From: Gulosibacter macacae
Lineage (GTDB): Bacteria > Actinomycetota > Actinomycetes > Actinomycetales > Microbacteriaceae
DNA length: 64,000 nt
Reading direction: 5' to 3'
Assembly (NCBI RefSeq): GCF_003865375.1
Contig: NZ_RQVS01000010.1
Span: 54,768 to 118,767 of the forward strand
The first letter of the stretch is position 1, and each line of letters starts with the position of its first letter. Shown one piece after another: positions 1 through 13,645 of this stretch. The notes beneath the pieces were generated by a model. The model did not search any database, was not told the DNA's origin, and saw only the letters and a list, made by a program, of their open reading frames with translations. A program made the translations under genes and the position numbers.

Positions 1-2
1 AC

Positions 3-536
3 CGCTCGGTGAAGGCGGCGGAACTCGCGGTGGCGTCGCCGCTGCTCGAAGCGTCAATCGAGGGTGCGCACGGTGTGCTGCTCTCAGTGCAGGGCGGTTC
101 GAACCTCGGCATGTTCGAAGTTGCTGAAGCTGCTCAGCTCGTTCGGGACGCGGTCTATGAGGGCGCCAACATCATCCTGGGTACCGCCGTTGACGACACC
201 CTCGGCGATGAGGTGCGCGTCACGGTGATTGCCGCAGGCTTTGAGGGTGGCGAGCCGAAGCTCCTCGAGCGCGGCCAGAAGCAGGTCGGTGCCCAGCAGT
301 CGGCGGCCGAACCCGCGCTGCCCTCGCTCGCGGAGGTCACGGCCCGTACGATCAATGCCGACCCGCAGGAAGAGGCCGCGCAGACCGCATCCACAGCCGA
401 GGCCGCAGCTCCGCGCGTGGGCGAAACGCCCGCGTGGACGACTGCCGAGCAGCCGACCGTGGTGCCGCGCCGCACCGAATCGCCCTACGACGAAGAGGAC
501 GACCTCGGTCTCGACATCCCGTCGTTCCTGCGGTAA
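3..536 (+). CDS. ftsZ: Cell division protein FtsZ, C-terminal part (5' end outside window)
   Basis: The frame is open from base 3, so only the last 177 residues are visible. FtsZ is the tubulin-like GTPase that forms the division ring. The visible part starts in the tubulin C-terminal domain (motifs SPLLEASIEGAHG and GDEVRVTVIAAGF are typical). A variable Ala/Glu/Pro-rich linker follows, and the gene ends with the conserved C-terminal peptide DDLGLDIPSFLR, which in this family binds SepF and other partners. The GTPase domain lies upstream. The stop is 4 bp before yggS, and the next division genes (sepF, yggT, divIVA) follow in the order usual for Actinobacteria. Identification is secure; the true start is not visible. 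Confidence 0.97.
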   Translation, partial: RSVKAAELAVASPLLEASIEGAHGVLLSVQGGSNLGMFEVAEAAQLVRDAVYEGANIILGTAVDDTLGDEVRVTVIAAGFEGGEPKLLERGQKQVGAQQSAAEPALPSLAEVTARTINADPQEEAAQTASTAEAAAPRVGETPAWTTAEQPTVVPRRTESPYDEEDDLGLDIPSFLR

Positions 537-540
537 CCAC

Positions 541-1239
541 GTGGTCGACCGCCAGGCCCTTGTCGAGCGGCTCGACAGCATCCGCGCGCAAGTTGCGGAT
601 GCTGCTCGGGCCGCTTCGCGCGATCCCGAAGACATCACCACCATCGTGGTGACCAAGTACCACCCGCTCGAACTCGTCGAGGCACTCTTCGAGGCCGGAG
701 TGCGCGACTTTGGTGAAAACCGACACCCCGAGTCCCGTGACAAGGCCGCCCACATCCACGCCCTGGGTGATGGCGCGCGCCTGCACTTCATCGGACAATT
801 GCAGCGCAATAAGGCGCGCCAGGTTGGCCGTTACGCCGACGCGATTCATTCCATCGACCGCAGTGAGCTTGTGCAGGCCCTCGCCACCCTCGAGCGCGAG
901 GGTACCGAGCCATTGGATGTGGCGCTCCAGCTTTCGCTCGACGGAGACACTTCGCGTGGCGGGGTGCCGCTTGATCAGGCCGTCGCGCTCGCCGAAGAGG
1001 TCGCTGCCACCCCAACCCTTCGCCTGCGCGGGGTCATGGCCGTTGCGCCCATCGGTGCCGACACGGATGCGGCATTCGCGACCGTGCGCGAGACCAGCGA
1101 GCGCGTGCGCACTGTGGTGCCGGATGCGGATTGGATTTCGGCAGGGATGTCGCACGACTTCCGTTCAGCAATTTCACAGGGTGCGACACACCTTCGAATC
1201 GGCACGGCAATCACCGGAAATCGGCCGACCGCGCCGTAG
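541..1239 (+). CDS. yggS: YggS/PLPBP family pyridoxal-phosphate homeostasis protein
   Basis: A 232-residue protein of the alanine-racemase-fold (type III PLP) family, which binds pyridoxal 5'-phosphate and buffers its cellular level without a known enzymatic turnover. The PLP lysine is in VVTKYHP near residue 38, followed by the family motifs FGENR and HFIGQLQRNK; the C-terminal SAGMSHDF and LRIGTAI segments are also typical. I chose the GTG at 541, 4 bp after the ftsZ stop, because the frame upstream is only a shadow of ftsZ. Location between ftsZ and sepF is the standard actinobacterial order and implies co-transcription. One small oddity is GENRHPESRDKA where most relatives have GENRVQE. 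Confidence 0.95.
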   Translation: MVDRQALVERLDSIRAQVADAARAASRDPEDITTIVVTKYHPLELVEALFEAGVRDFGENRHPESRDKAAHIHALGDGARLHFIGQLQRNKARQVGRYADAIHSIDRSELVQALATLEREGTEPLDVALQLSLDGDTSRGGVPLDQAVALAEEVAATPTLRLRGVMAVAPIGADTDAAFATVRETSERVRTVVPDADWISAGMSHDFRSAISQGATHLRIGTAITGNRPTAP

Positions 1240-1273
1240 CGTGGACACACACCGAATCCCAGGAGGAACCATC

Positions 1274-1780
1274 ATGGGCAACCCGCTACGCAACGCCATG
1301 GTCTACTTCGGCCTCGCCGAAGAACAGGACGAGCAGGGTCACCCGTCGACGGCGTCGAGCCGCACCGCTGCGACTGACCGCGTCGAATCGCTCATCGAGA
1401 GCCCCGCTCCGGTGCGCGAGGTGCCCGCACCCGTAACTCCCATTAACAAGGCGTCCGTGCCGCACGCGACGCCAGTTCCCACCACCCCCGCGGCACCGGA
1501 GATGAACGAGATCCTCACCGTCCACCCGAAGGCTTTCGACAACGACGCCAAGGTGATCGCTGACCACTTCCGTGACGGAGTGCCCGTCATCATGAACCTC
1601 TCGCAGATGAGTGACGGCGACGCCCGCCGCATCATCGACTTTGCCTCGGGCCTCGCCCAGGGCCTCAACGGTCGTATTGAGCGCGTCACCAACCGCGTGT
1701 TCCTGCTCAGCCCCGAACACGTCAACGTGCACGGCGATGAGTCGGGCAAGCATAACGAAGACCCCACCTTCTTCGCCTAA
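1274..1780 (+). CDS. sepF: Cell division protein SepF
   Basis: A 168-residue SepF, the membrane anchor that binds the FtsZ C-terminal peptide. The N-terminus MGNPLRNAMVYFGLAE is the short amphipathic membrane-binding helix. A low-complexity Pro/Ala/Thr linker runs to about residue 75, and the SepF domain occupies about 80-165 (VIADHFRDGVPVIMNL and VFLLSPEHVNV are family motifs). The ATG at 1274 has a strong AGGAGG at 1261-1266. It follows yggS by 34 bp. In Actinobacteria that lack FtsA/ZipA, SepF is the main Z-ring tether. A perfect hairpin follows the stop, so this may be the end of a transcript segment. Confidence 0.96.
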   Translation: MGNPLRNAMVYFGLAEEQDEQGHPSTASSRTAATDRVESLIESPAPVREVPAPVTPINKASVPHATPVPTTPAAPEMNEILTVHPKAFDNDAKVIADHFRDGVPVIMNLSQMSDGDARRIIDFASGLAQGLNGRIERVTNRVFLLSPEHVNVHGDESGKHNEDPTFFA

Positions 1781-1803
1781 TAGCTTCCGCAAGTTCGGTG
1801 TTC

Positions 1804-1836
1804 GCCGACGGCGTGCTGGTTCAGCACGCCGTCGGC
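1804..1836 (+). terminator. Perfect 15-bp hairpin after sepF
   Basis: Arms 1804-1818 and 1822-1836 are perfectly complementary (GCCGACGGCGTGCTG) around a GTT loop. There is no T tract, so it may act as a weak or Rho-assisted terminator, or as an RNA-stabilising structure between sepF and yggT. Confidence 0.6.
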
Positions 1837-1922
1837 CGCGTTAACCCACGCGAAGGCTGAGCGGCCTGCGACAATAGTGGTTCGCCCGAGTGGGCGGCAT
1901 GCTCTGAGCAAGAAGGAACCCA

Positions 1923-2213
1923 GTGCAACTTATCGGCGTCGTCCTGCTGTTCGCGATCAACATCTACACGATGGTGATGTGGGCCCGACTCATCCTCGAT
2001 TGGGCGATGGTGCTCGTACCGAGCTTCCGCCCCAAGGGGCCGGTACTCGTGATCGCTGAGCTCGTGTTCACCCTGACTGACCCGCCGCTGAAGTTCCTGC
2101 GCCGCTGGGTGAAACCGCTTCGCGTTGGTTCGATTGCACTCGACCTCGCTTGGCTCATCGTGATCATCGGGCTTTCGTTGCTGTCGACCGGCGTGCGCAT
2201 CCTGTTTTTCTAA
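1923..2213 (+). CDS. yggT: YggT family membrane protein
   Basis: A 96-residue protein with two hydrophobic helices (about residues 3-25 and 70-92) around a conserved cytoplasmic or periplasmic loop containing LTDPPLKFLRR. This is the YggT/YlmG family, found next to sepF in Gram-positive bacteria and thought to affect division or osmotic tolerance; no precise biochemical role is known. The GTG start at 1923 is preceded by AAGAAGGA at 1910-1917. It lies 142 bp after sepF and 110 bp before divIVA. Confidence 0.93.
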   Translation: MQLIGVVLLFAINIYTMVMWARLILDWAMVLVPSFRPKGPVLVIAELVFTLTDPPLKFLRRWVKPLRVGSIALDLAWLIVIIGLSLLSTGVRILFF

Positions 2214-2322
2214 ACGGATGTGACGATTGGGGCTTGAGTGCCGTAATGTGACAACAAGACATGTCGCGGATTGGCGCGATACAGTAGCCGAACCGACCAC
2301 ACGCCGCAGAGAGAGGGCCACC

Positions 2323-3051
2323 ATGGCACTTACGCCGGAAGACGTCGTCAACAAGCGTTTCCAGCAGACGAAGTTCCGTGAAGGGTACGACCAGGACGAG
2401 GTAGATGACTTCCTCGACGAGGTCGTCGTTGAATTGCGTCGACTCACTGCTGAGAACGAAGAGCTTCGCGCCGAGAACGAGCAGCTTCGCGCTGGCGCTC
2501 CGGTTGCCCCTGCGGCAGCTGTTGAGTCCGAGCCCGAGGTTGTTGCTGAGCCCGAGGTTGAGGCTCCCGCTGAGCCAGTTGCCTTCGCAGCCCCCGCGCC
2601 ACAGGCAGCTCCGGTACTCGGCGGCGACGATGAGGCGAACTCCTCGCAGTCGCTCCTCGTGCTCGCCCGTCGTCTGCACGACGAGCACGTCGCCGAAGGT
2701 GCGCGGAAGCGCGACCAGCTCATCGCCGAAGGCGAGGCCACTGCCCGCCAGCTCGTCGGTGACGCCGAGAACCAGGCCAAGGAGATCACCGAGCGCTCGC
2801 AGGCCCAAGCCAACGAGCTCGTCACCAACGCCGAGAACCGTGCGCACAGCCTGGTCCACGACGCCGAGACCAAGGAACGCGACATCATCTCGCGTCTCGA
2901 AGCGACCAAGGGCAAGCTCGAGGAGCGCATTGAAGAGTTGCGCGTGTTTGAGCGCGACTACCGCACCAACCTCCGCGGCTACATCGAAACCCAGCTGAAC
3001 GAGCTCAACAGCTCGGCTGCCGAGTTCGACGGCGACGCTGAGCAGCAGTAA
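2323..3051 (+). CDS. divIVA: DivIVA/Wag31 polar growth and division protein
   Basis: A 242-residue coiled-coil protein that marks curved membranes and directs polar cell-wall growth in Actinobacteria. The N-terminal 35 residues (LTPEDVVNKRFQQTKFREGY and DQDEVDDFLDEV) form the DivIVA lipid-binding domain. A first coiled coil covers about 30-50, an Ala/Pro/Glu-rich spacer about 51-95, and a long coiled coil about 105-235 containing repeated DAEN/NAEN elements. I chose the ATG at 2323, preceded by GAGAGGG, over upstream in-frame codons because it gives the conserved start MALTPEDV. LspA starts 4 bp after the stop, so the two genes are probably co-transcribed. Confidence 0.95.
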   Translation: MALTPEDVVNKRFQQTKFREGYDQDEVDDFLDEVVVELRRLTAENEELRAENEQLRAGAPVAPAAAVESEPEVVAEPEVEAPAEPVAFAAPAPQAAPVLGGDDEANSSQSLLVLARRLHDEHVAEGARKRDQLIAEGEATARQLVGDAENQAKEITERSQAQANELVTNAENRAHSLVHDAETKERDIISRLEATKGKLEERIEELRVFERDYRTNLRGYIETQLNELNSSAAEFDGDAEQQ

Positions 3052-3055
3052 CGGC

Positions 3056-3702
3056 GTGACCAACGCTGAACGCCGACCGCGACCGATCCTGAGCCTGCGC
3101 CACATCGCCTTGCTCGCGTCGGTCGCGGTCGGCGTTTTCGCGCTCGACCAGGCGATCAAACAACTCGTCGTCACCACGATGGTCGAGGGCGAGCGCATCG
3201 AGGTGCTCGGCGGACTATTGCAATGGCACTTTGTCCGCAATCCGGGGGCAGCCTTCTCGATGGCCTCGGGCATGACCTGGGTGTTCTCAATCGTTGCCGC
3301 AGTCGTCGTGGTCGTGATTTTGGTCGTCTCCCGCCGCATCCGCTCTACTTGGTGGGCCGCGGTACTCGGCGCGGTGCTCGGCGGCACGCTCGGAAACCTC
3401 TTCGACCGGCTCTTCCGCGAACCGAGCTTCGGTGAGGGGCACGTTGTTGACTTCATTTCAACGCCGTGGCTCATGCCCGCGATCTACAACATTGCTGACA
3501 TAGCGATTGTCGGCGGCATGGCGGCCTTCGTGCTCATCACGCTGCTCGACATCAGGCTCGATGGTACCCGCGGTCGCAAGGATGCGCCGCGCGAACTCGT
3601 GGCCGACGAAACCGAAACCGGCGAGATCCGCATCGTCACCGATGGCTCGAAGACGTACGTCACTGAGTCGACTGAGGCGAACGACGAGCCAGAGCGGCAA
3701 CC

Positions 3703-3706
<4 letters not shown>
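3056..3706 (+). CDS. lspA: Lipoprotein signal peptidase (signal peptidase II)
   Basis: A 216-residue aspartyl membrane protease that removes the signal peptide from prolipoproteins after lipid modification. Four membrane segments are visible, at about residues 15-34, 72-91, 98-116 and 143-165. Family motifs are present: [10 protein letters not shown] (about 59-68), GNLFDR (113-118), VVDFI with catalytic Asp132 and NIADIA with catalytic Asp148. A charged, Glu/Thr-rich cytoplasmic tail of about 45 residues follows, longer than in E. coli. It starts with GTG, 4 bp after divIVA, and overlaps the next gene by 4 bp (GTGA), which suggests translational coupling. Confidence 0.96.
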
Positions 3707-4635
<929 letters not shown>

Positions 4636-4743
4636 CGCCCGCATAGCACCTGCCGCACCGAACCGGTGTCGGAGGTCGCGTCTAGGATGAGGCGGTTGGG
4701 GCACGACCCCTGTTCGCATCCGCGCTCGCACAAGGAGGCCGCC

Positions 4744-8250
<3,507 letters not shown>

Positions 8251-8294
8251 CGGGCGCTTGGGCGCAGTTGTGAGCGACTAGAATTGGTTGCATC

Positions 8295-9626
8295 ATGATG
8301 CAGACGATCGACCTGCGCGGCCGCACCCTTTCGGGCGCAGAGCTGCGGGCAGCCCTTCCCCGTCCGGAACTCGATGTCACTGCCGCCGTAGCCGGTGCGA
8401 GTGCGCTCATCGACGAAGTTCGCGCCCATGGTGAGCAGGCACTCATCGATCAGGCCACGCGCTTTGACGGGGTCACGCCGGAGTACGTGCGTGCGACCGA
8501 AGCCGAGATTGCCGATGCGGTGGCCGGGCTCGACCCGATGGTGCGCGCGGCGCTCGAAGAGATGATTACCCGCGTGCGGAAAGCCTCGGCAGCCCAGGTG
8601 CCGCCGCCGGCGACGACGCAGGTGGCACCCGGTGCGGTGATCGAGCAGCGCTGGCAGCCGGTTGACCGTGTTGGCCTCTATGTGCCCGGTGGCAAGGCGG
8701 TCTACCCCTCGAGTGTGGTCATGAACGTCGTTCCTGCCCAGGTCGCCGGTGTCGCTTCGATCGCGATTGCCTCGCCGCCCCAGGCCGACCACGGTGGTCG
8801 CATCCACCCGACGATTCTGGCGGCCGCGGGCCTTCTTGGCGTCTCTGAGGTCTACGCTATGGGTGGTGCTGGAGCCATTGGTGCGCTTGCCTACGGTGTG
8901 CCGGGCATCGGACTCGAGTCGGTGGACGTCATCACGGGTCCCGGCAATGTTTGGGTCGCGGCGGCCAAGCGAGCCGTGCAATCGGTCGTCGGCATCGATG
9001 CCGAAGCTGGACCCACCGAAATCCTGATCATTGCCGACGGCACGGCAGACGTCGAATACGTCGCCGCCGATCTTCTCGGCCAGGCCGAGCACGATGAACT
9101 CGCCGGAAGCGTGCTCGTCACGACCGATGCCGACTTCGCCGAACGCGTGCTTGTGGCCGTCGAACGACGCACCAACGCCACCAAGCACCGCGAGCGGGCG
9201 GCGACGGCGCTGCGCGGTGAGCAATCGGCGATTGTGCTCGTCGACGACCTCGCCACCGCTTGCCGCGTATCGAACGCCTATGGTCCCGAACACCTCGAGA
9301 TCCAGACCGCTGATGACGAGGCCACGCTCGCCGGTATCACCAACGCCGGCGCGATCTTCGTTGGCCCCTACGCTCCGGTCCCGCTCGGTGACTATGTCGC
9401 CGGCTCCAACCACGTGCTCCCGACCGGTGGCTCCTCGGCCCACGCCTCGGGACTCGGTGCCTACACCTTCCTGCGTGCCCAGCAGCTCATTCGTTACGAC
9501 CGCGAGGCGCTCGCTGAGGTGCGTGACCGCATCCGCGCCATTGCCGTTGACGAAGACCTGCCGGCGCACGGCGAATCGGTGGATGCTCGCTTCGACGGCA
9601 CTGCGCGAGAAGAGTCGGCGAACTAA
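8295..9626 (+). CDS. hisD: Histidinol dehydrogenase
   Basis: A 443-residue Zn- and NAD-dependent enzyme that oxidises L-histidinol to L-histidine in two steps, the last reactions of histidine biosynthesis. Recognisable segments are [40 protein letters not shown], the Zn ligand region [10 protein letters not shown] and [10 protein letters not shown]; SYANAxxHLEI appears here as [11 protein letters not shown]. Two adjacent ATG codons (8295 and 8298) could start translation. The stop is 1 bp before nrdR. No other his genes are in the window, so hisD here is separated from any main his operon or starts one in split form. Confidence 0.96.
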   Translation: MMQTIDLRGRTLSGAELRAALPRPELDVTAAVAGASALIDEVRAHGEQALIDQATRFDGVTPEYVRATEAEIADAVAGLDPMVRAALEEMITRVRKASAAQVPPPATTQVAPGAVIEQRWQPVDRVGLYVPGGKAVYPSSVVMNVVPAQVAGVASIAIASPPQADHGGRIHPTILAAAGLLGVSEVYAMGGAGAIGALAYGVPGIGLESVDVITGPGNVWVAAAKRAVQSVVGIDAEAGPTEILIIADGTADVEYVAADLLGQAEHDELAGSVLVTTDADFAERVLVAVERRTNATKHRERAATALRGEQSAIVLVDDLATACRVSNAYGPEHLEIQTADDEATLAGITNAGAIFVGPYAPVPLGDYVAGSNHVLPTGGSSAHASGLGAYTFLRAQQLIRYDREALAEVRDRIRAIAVDEDLPAHGESVDARFDGTAREESAN

Positions 9627-9627
9627 C

Positions 9628-10125
9628 GTGCACTGCCCGTTCTGCCGCAACCCTGACTCCCGCGTCGTCGACTCACGCAATACCGACGACGGCAATGCCA
9701 TCCGTCGTCGGCGCCAATGCCCGGAGTGTGGGCGACGGTTCTCGACCCTCGAGACCGCGAGCTTGAGTGTCATCAAGCGCTCGGGTGTCGCCGAGCCATT
9801 CTCGCGCGACAAGGTTGTCTCGGGGGTGCGTAAGGCCTGCCAGGGCCGACCAGTCACCGATGTTGATCTCGCCCAGCTCGCGCAGAAGGTCGAGGAGACT
9901 ATTCGCGCGACCGGTGCCTCCCAGGTTGAAACCAACGAGATTGGCCTCGCGATTCTGCCGTTCCTGCGCGAGCTCGACGATGTCGCCTTCCTGCGCTTCG
10001 CGAGCGTCTACCAGAGCTTCGCCTCGGTGACCGATTTCGAGCAGGCCATTGACGCGCTCAAGAACGACGACATAACGCCAAAGTACGCCGACGAAAATGT
10101 CGATGGTGAGCCCGTCGACGACTAG
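9628..10125 (+). CDS. nrdR: Transcriptional repressor NrdR
   Basis: A 165-residue regulator that represses ribonucleotide reductase genes in response to ATP/dATP. The zinc ribbon is at the N-terminus (CPFC near residues 3-6 and CPEC near 31-34, followed by GRRFSTLE), and the ATP-cone covers about 47-137 ([20 protein letters not shown]). The GTG at 9628 lies 1 bp after the hisD stop and gives the canonical N-terminus VHCPFC. The long same-frame upstream extension overlaps hisD and is not real. The C-terminal extension ALKNDD onward is acidic. Co-transcription with hisD is likely. Confidence 0.96.
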   Translation: MHCPFCRNPDSRVVDSRNTDDGNAIRRRRQCPECGRRFSTLETASLSVIKRSGVAEPFSRDKVVSGVRKACQGRPVTDVDLAQLAQKVEETIRATGASQVETNEIGLAILPFLRELDDVAFLRFASVYQSFASVTDFEQAIDALKNDDITPKYADENVDGEPVDD

Positions 10126-10175
10126 CGCACACCGCTCGCACTCGAGCGACGCATCCTGACAGGGGAGTAGCCCGC

Positions 10176-11234
10176 ATGATCACCAACATCGCCCGCGCCG
10201 GATACGGCATCGTCTTCGACCTCGTCTTCCGCCGGATGGACACTGAAGCCGCGCACAGCTTCGCGGCCAAGGTCATTCGCACGGTTGGTCAGTGCGGAAT
10301 GTTGCGTGCGGCGGCACTCGCCGTTTCGCGCCCCGCCGCATCCCTGCAGACTCGCGCCCTCGGGCGCACCTTCGCATCGCCCTTCGGTCTCGCCGCAGGC
10401 TTTGACAAGAACGGCGACATGGTCGACGGACTCGGCGCCCTCGGCTTTGGCCACGTCGAAATCGGCACGGTAACGCCGCTCGCGCAGCCCGGTAATCCGA
10501 AGCCACGACTGTTCCGCATCGTTCCCGACCGCGCCCTCATCAACCGGATGGGGTTCAACAACAAGGGCACCGAGGCCGCGCACGTGGCGCTCGCCGGTCG
10601 ACAGCACCGCGATGCCCTCGTCGGCGTCAACATCGGCAAGAATAAGGACACCCCGGTCGAGGATGCGGTGAGCGACTATGTGAAGGCGGCTGTCGCACTG
10701 CGCGACCAGGCCGACTACCTCGTCATCAATGTGTCGTCACCGAATACGCCGGGTCTGCGCGGACTGCAGGAACTCGATTCACTCGAGCCAATCTTGCGCG
10801 CGACGAAGGACGCCGCCGGTGATGTGCCGCTCCTCGTAAAGATCGCTCCCGATCTCGAGGACGACGCAATTCGCAAGATTGGTGAGCTCGCCACCTCGGT
10901 CGGACTTGCTGGCGTTGTCGCGACGAACACGACCATTGCGCGTACGCCGCTCACCACGAGCGCGCGGATCGTTGAGGCGTATGGCGCCGGTGGGCTCTCA
11001 GGTCGCCCGCTACGTGCGCGATCGCTCGAAGTGCTGAAGGTGTTGCGCGCCGCCGTACCGGAGGAGATGTGCATCATTGCCGTCGGCGGAGTGCGCGACC
11101 ACCACGATGTGCAGGCACGCCTTGACGCTGGTGCCACGCTTGTGCAGGGCTACACGGCATTCCTCTATGAGGGCCCGCTCTGGGCGGCGAGTATCAACCG
11201 TGGGTTGGAGCGGCTGCGCCGCACTGGGCGGTAG
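10176..11234 (+). CDS. pyrD: Dihydroorotate dehydrogenase, quinone-type (class 2)
   Basis: A 352-residue FMN enzyme that oxidises dihydroorotate to orotate in pyrimidine synthesis and passes electrons to menaquinone. The N-terminal about 45 residues form the membrane-associated helices of class 2 enzymes. Motifs include SPFGLAAGFDKNG (FMN-binding), INRMGFNNKG, VNIGKNK, and VSSPNTPGLRGLQ with the catalytic serine of class 2. The C-terminal IIAVGGVRDHHDVQ binds the FMN phosphate. The ATG at 10176 is preceded by AGGGGAG. A palindromic repeat of the dispersed family A follows the stop and probably ends transcription. Confidence 0.96.
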   Translation: MITNIARAGYGIVFDLVFRRMDTEAAHSFAAKVIRTVGQCGMLRAAALAVSRPAASLQTRALGRTFASPFGLAAGFDKNGDMVDGLGALGFGHVEIGTVTPLAQPGNPKPRLFRIVPDRALINRMGFNNKGTEAAHVALAGRQHRDALVGVNIGKNKDTPVEDAVSDYVKAAVALRDQADYLVINVSSPNTPGLRGLQELDSLEPILRATKDAAGDVPLLVKIAPDLEDDAIRKIGELATSVGLAGVVATNTTIARTPLTTSARIVEAYGAGGLSGRPLRARSLEVLKVLRAAVPEEMCIIAVGGVRDHHDVQARLDAGATLVQGYTAFLYEGPLWAASINRGLERLRRTGR

Positions 11235-11250
11235 GTGTCTCAGGGACGGT

Positions 11251-11363
11251 GGTCTCGATATGTTGCTACGCTCCTACTCGACCACCCAGATTCCTGGGTG
11301 GTCGAGTAGCGCGGAGCGCTCCCCAGTTTGTTGGTCGAGTAGCGCGGAGCGCGTATCGAGACC
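11251..11363. repeat. Dispersed palindromic repeat, family A, copy 1
   Basis: A 113-bp element bounded by inverted ends GGTCTCGATA (11251-11260) and TATCGAGACC (11354-11363). Inside is a perfect 15-bp hairpin, CTACTCGACCACCCA at 11274-11288 with its complement at 11295-11309. The unit GTCGAGTAGCGCGGAGCGC occurs twice in direct orientation (11301-11319 and 11335-11353). It sits between convergent pyrD and the DUF3043 gene. Similar palindromes are scattered through Microbacteriaceae genomes between genes and probably serve as terminators or transposed palindromic units. Confidence 0.85.
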
Positions 11364-11378
11364 ACGCCCGCAACTGAC

Positions 11379-11966
11379 CTAGCGGCCGGTGAACTCCACC
11401 TTCTCAAAGCGCTTGACCTGCGCCTTCGGCATCCGCAAGAAGCGCATCTGCATCGAACGCGAAAGCGCCTGCATAATGAACCCCTTTTCGACCTTGTCTT
11501 CGCCGACCACCTCGGCCACCTTGCGACGCGTGATCACGCCGTAGAGGATGCCCTCAGCGACGCAGAGGAGCAGGAACGCCCAGATTGCGATCATCGCGTA
11601 GGTCGCCGCGTTCATCGACTGCGGCAACATGGTTGCGAAGATCACGAGGAACATCGCCGGGATGAGGAACTCGCCGAGCGTGATGCGGGCATCCACGAAG
11701 TCGCGCAAAAAGCGCTTCTGCGGACCGCGTTCGCCGGGGCGCAGGTAGCGGTCATCGCCGCGAGCCATGCCCTCGCGGGCCTTCGCCTGCTCGGTGCGCA
11801 TCTTTGCCTGGGCCTGACGACGCGCTTCCTTGCGGTCCTCCGGCACCAGCGGCTTGAAGTTCTCAGCTTCGCGCTCCCGTCGCTTGGGAGTCGGCCCCTT
11901 CTTCCCGCTGATCGCCTGCGCGTCTTCGGGGGTGGCCTCTTCGGGGGCGGGCTGCTGCTTTGCCAT
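11379..11966 (-). CDS. DUF3043 family membrane protein
   Basis: A 195-residue protein of the actinobacterial DUF3043 family, function unknown. The N-terminal half is strongly charged and Lys/Arg-rich (GKKGPTPKRRERE, KEARRQAQAKMRTEQ, then PGERGPQKRFLRDFVDAR). Two membrane helices follow, at about residues 105-125 and 128-150, then a cytoplasmic basic tail. I chose the ATG at 11966 (start MAKQQPA) because AAAGGA lies 5 bp upstream; an in-frame codon at 11999 would add 11 residues. It is convergent with pyrD. The cytoplasmic N-terminus resembles nucleic-acid or ribosome-contacting tails, but no function can be claimed. Confidence 0.85.
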   Translation of the reverse strand: MAKQQPAPEEATPEDAQAISGKKGPTPKRREREAENFKPLVPEDRKEARRQAQAKMRTEQAKAREGMARGDDRYLRPGERGPQKRFLRDFVDARITLGEFLIPAMFLVIFATMLPQSMNAATYAMIAIWAFLLLCVAEGILYGVITRRKVAEVVGEDKVEKGFIMQALSRSMQMRFLRMPKAQVKRFEKVEFTGR

Positions 11967-12116
11967 GTCGTCCTTTAGTTCACGAGCATTCAAATTCACG
12001 AGCGCCAGGCGTCACCCGCACTGCGCTCAAGTCGTAAGTACCCATTCTAGGCGGTTGCCTTAAGCACCGTTGACTCAATTGCCGTTGTCCAAGTGCTGCG
12101 GTCGTACGATGTGCCC

Positions 12117-13532
12117 ATGAGTGATCTCTACGACGACACCCTTGCCCCCGAACTGCGCGACCGCGTCGACCTCGGCATGCCGAGCACGGTTGACCGGCTG
12201 GCGCGACTGGTCCGCATCCCCTCGGTTTCTTGGGATGCATTTGACCGCGCGCACGTGCGCCGAAGCGCCGAAGCGGTGCGCGAGTACGTTGCTGGGACTG
12301 GCTTGTTCGACGATGTCTCAGTGCACGAATACGAAACCGAGCGCGGAATCTACGGCCAGCCCGGCGTGATCGCGAAGCGCCCGGCCGAAGGCGGCGCGCC
12401 GACCGTGCTGCTCTACGCCCACCACGATGTGCAGCCGGAAGGTGATGAAGCGAAGTGGGACACACCTCCGTATGAGCCGACCGTGATTGGCGAGCGCCTC
12501 TACGGTCGCGGTGCGAGCGACGACAAGGCCGGCATCATGGTGCACCTCGCCGCGCTCGAAGCATTGCGCGACGTCGTCGAAGCGAACAACCTTGCGCTCC
12601 CGATCGGTATCTCGCTATTCATCGAGGGTGAAGAGGAGAACGGCTCCAATAGCTTCGGCACCTTCCTGACCGAGCACCGGGATGCACTCGCCGCTGACTA
12701 CATCGTCGTGGCCGATAGCGACAACGCTTCGACGACCACCCCGACGCTCACGGTCGCCCTGCGTGGCATGTGCGCCTTCAACCTCACGGTGCGCACGCTC
12801 GAGGGCGCCTGGCACTCAGGCATGCTTGGGGGCGCCGTACCGGATGCAATGCTCGGCATGGTGCGCCTGCTTAATTCGCTCTGGGATGAGGATGGCGCGA
12901 TTGCCGTCGCCGGCCTCGAGACGCACGATGCCCCGGTGCCCGCGATGTCCGAGGCGGAACTCGCCGAGCAGGCCGGCGTCGTTGGTGGGCAACTCATTGG
13001 CCGCGGCGAGGTGCGGGCGCGCACCTGGTACCAACCCTCCATCACGATCACCGGTATCGACGCACCGACGGTGGCCACCGCATCCAATACCCTCTTGCCC
13101 GAAGTGAAGGTGCGCGTGTCTGGTCGCGTCGCGCCAGGCCAATCGGCGCAAGACTTTTTCGACCACCTCAGCGCACACCTGCAGGCGCACGCTCCGTTTG
13201 GCGCCGACGTCATCATCGACGATGTCGACCTGGGGGAGGCGTTCCTTGTCGACGTGGCGGGGGAGGGCGTCACTCGCATGACCGACGCCATGACCGAAGG
13301 CTGGGGCGTCGCGCCCGAACTCGCGGGCATTGGCGGATCGATTCCGTTCATCTCGCAGCTCGTCGACCAATTCCCGGATGCACAGATCTTGGTTACCGGC
13401 GTCGAAGACCCTGACACCCGCGCACACTCGCCTAACGAATCACAGCACCTGGGTGTGTTGCGTCGAGCAATCGCAGCCGAAGCGCTCTTTCTTGGCAAGC
13501 TCGTAGCGGAACATCAACCGACTCGTGACTAA
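12117..13532 (+). CDS. M20 family metallopeptidase (dipeptidase)
   Basis: A 471-residue di-zinc peptidase of the M20 family, which removes or hydrolyses small peptides. Metal ligands and catalytic residues are visible in order: LLYAHHDVQPEGD (His and Asp), GRGASDDKAGIM, EGEEENGS (the catalytic Glu pair), the VADSDN region and the C-terminal HSPNESQHLG. A lid/dimerisation domain lies at about 200-330. I chose the ATG at 12117. No Shine-Dalgarno is visible, but TACGAT at 12105-12110 ends 6 bp before the ATG, so a leaderless transcript is likely. Substrate is not predictable; dipeptides are the family's common choice. Confidence 0.88.
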   Translation: MSDLYDDTLAPELRDRVDLGMPSTVDRLARLVRIPSVSWDAFDRAHVRRSAEAVREYVAGTGLFDDVSVHEYETERGIYGQPGVIAKRPAEGGAPTVLLYAHHDVQPEGDEAKWDTPPYEPTVIGERLYGRGASDDKAGIMVHLAALEALRDVVEANNLALPIGISLFIEGEEENGSNSFGTFLTEHRDALAADYIVVADSDNASTTTPTLTVALRGMCAFNLTVRTLEGAWHSGMLGGAVPDAMLGMVRLLNSLWDEDGAIAVAGLETHDAPVPAMSEAELAEQAGVVGGQLIGRGEVRARTWYQPSITITGIDAPTVATASNTLLPEVKVRVSGRVAPGQSAQDFFDHLSAHLQAHAPFGADVIIDDVDLGEAFLVDVAGEGVTRMTDAMTEGWGVAPELAGIGGSIPFISQLVDQFPDAQILVTGVEDPDTRAHSPNESQHLGVLRRAIAAEALFLGKLVAEHQPTRD

Positions 13533-13645
13533 TCATCCGAAAAGCGGCGTAGGCTTTCGCCCATATTCATGGGAATAGCGGGCAATGGCCCAACGTTGCT
13601 CATCGCAATGGCGCAATCTGCGCCGGTTCGCAGCCAGGAGGAAAC

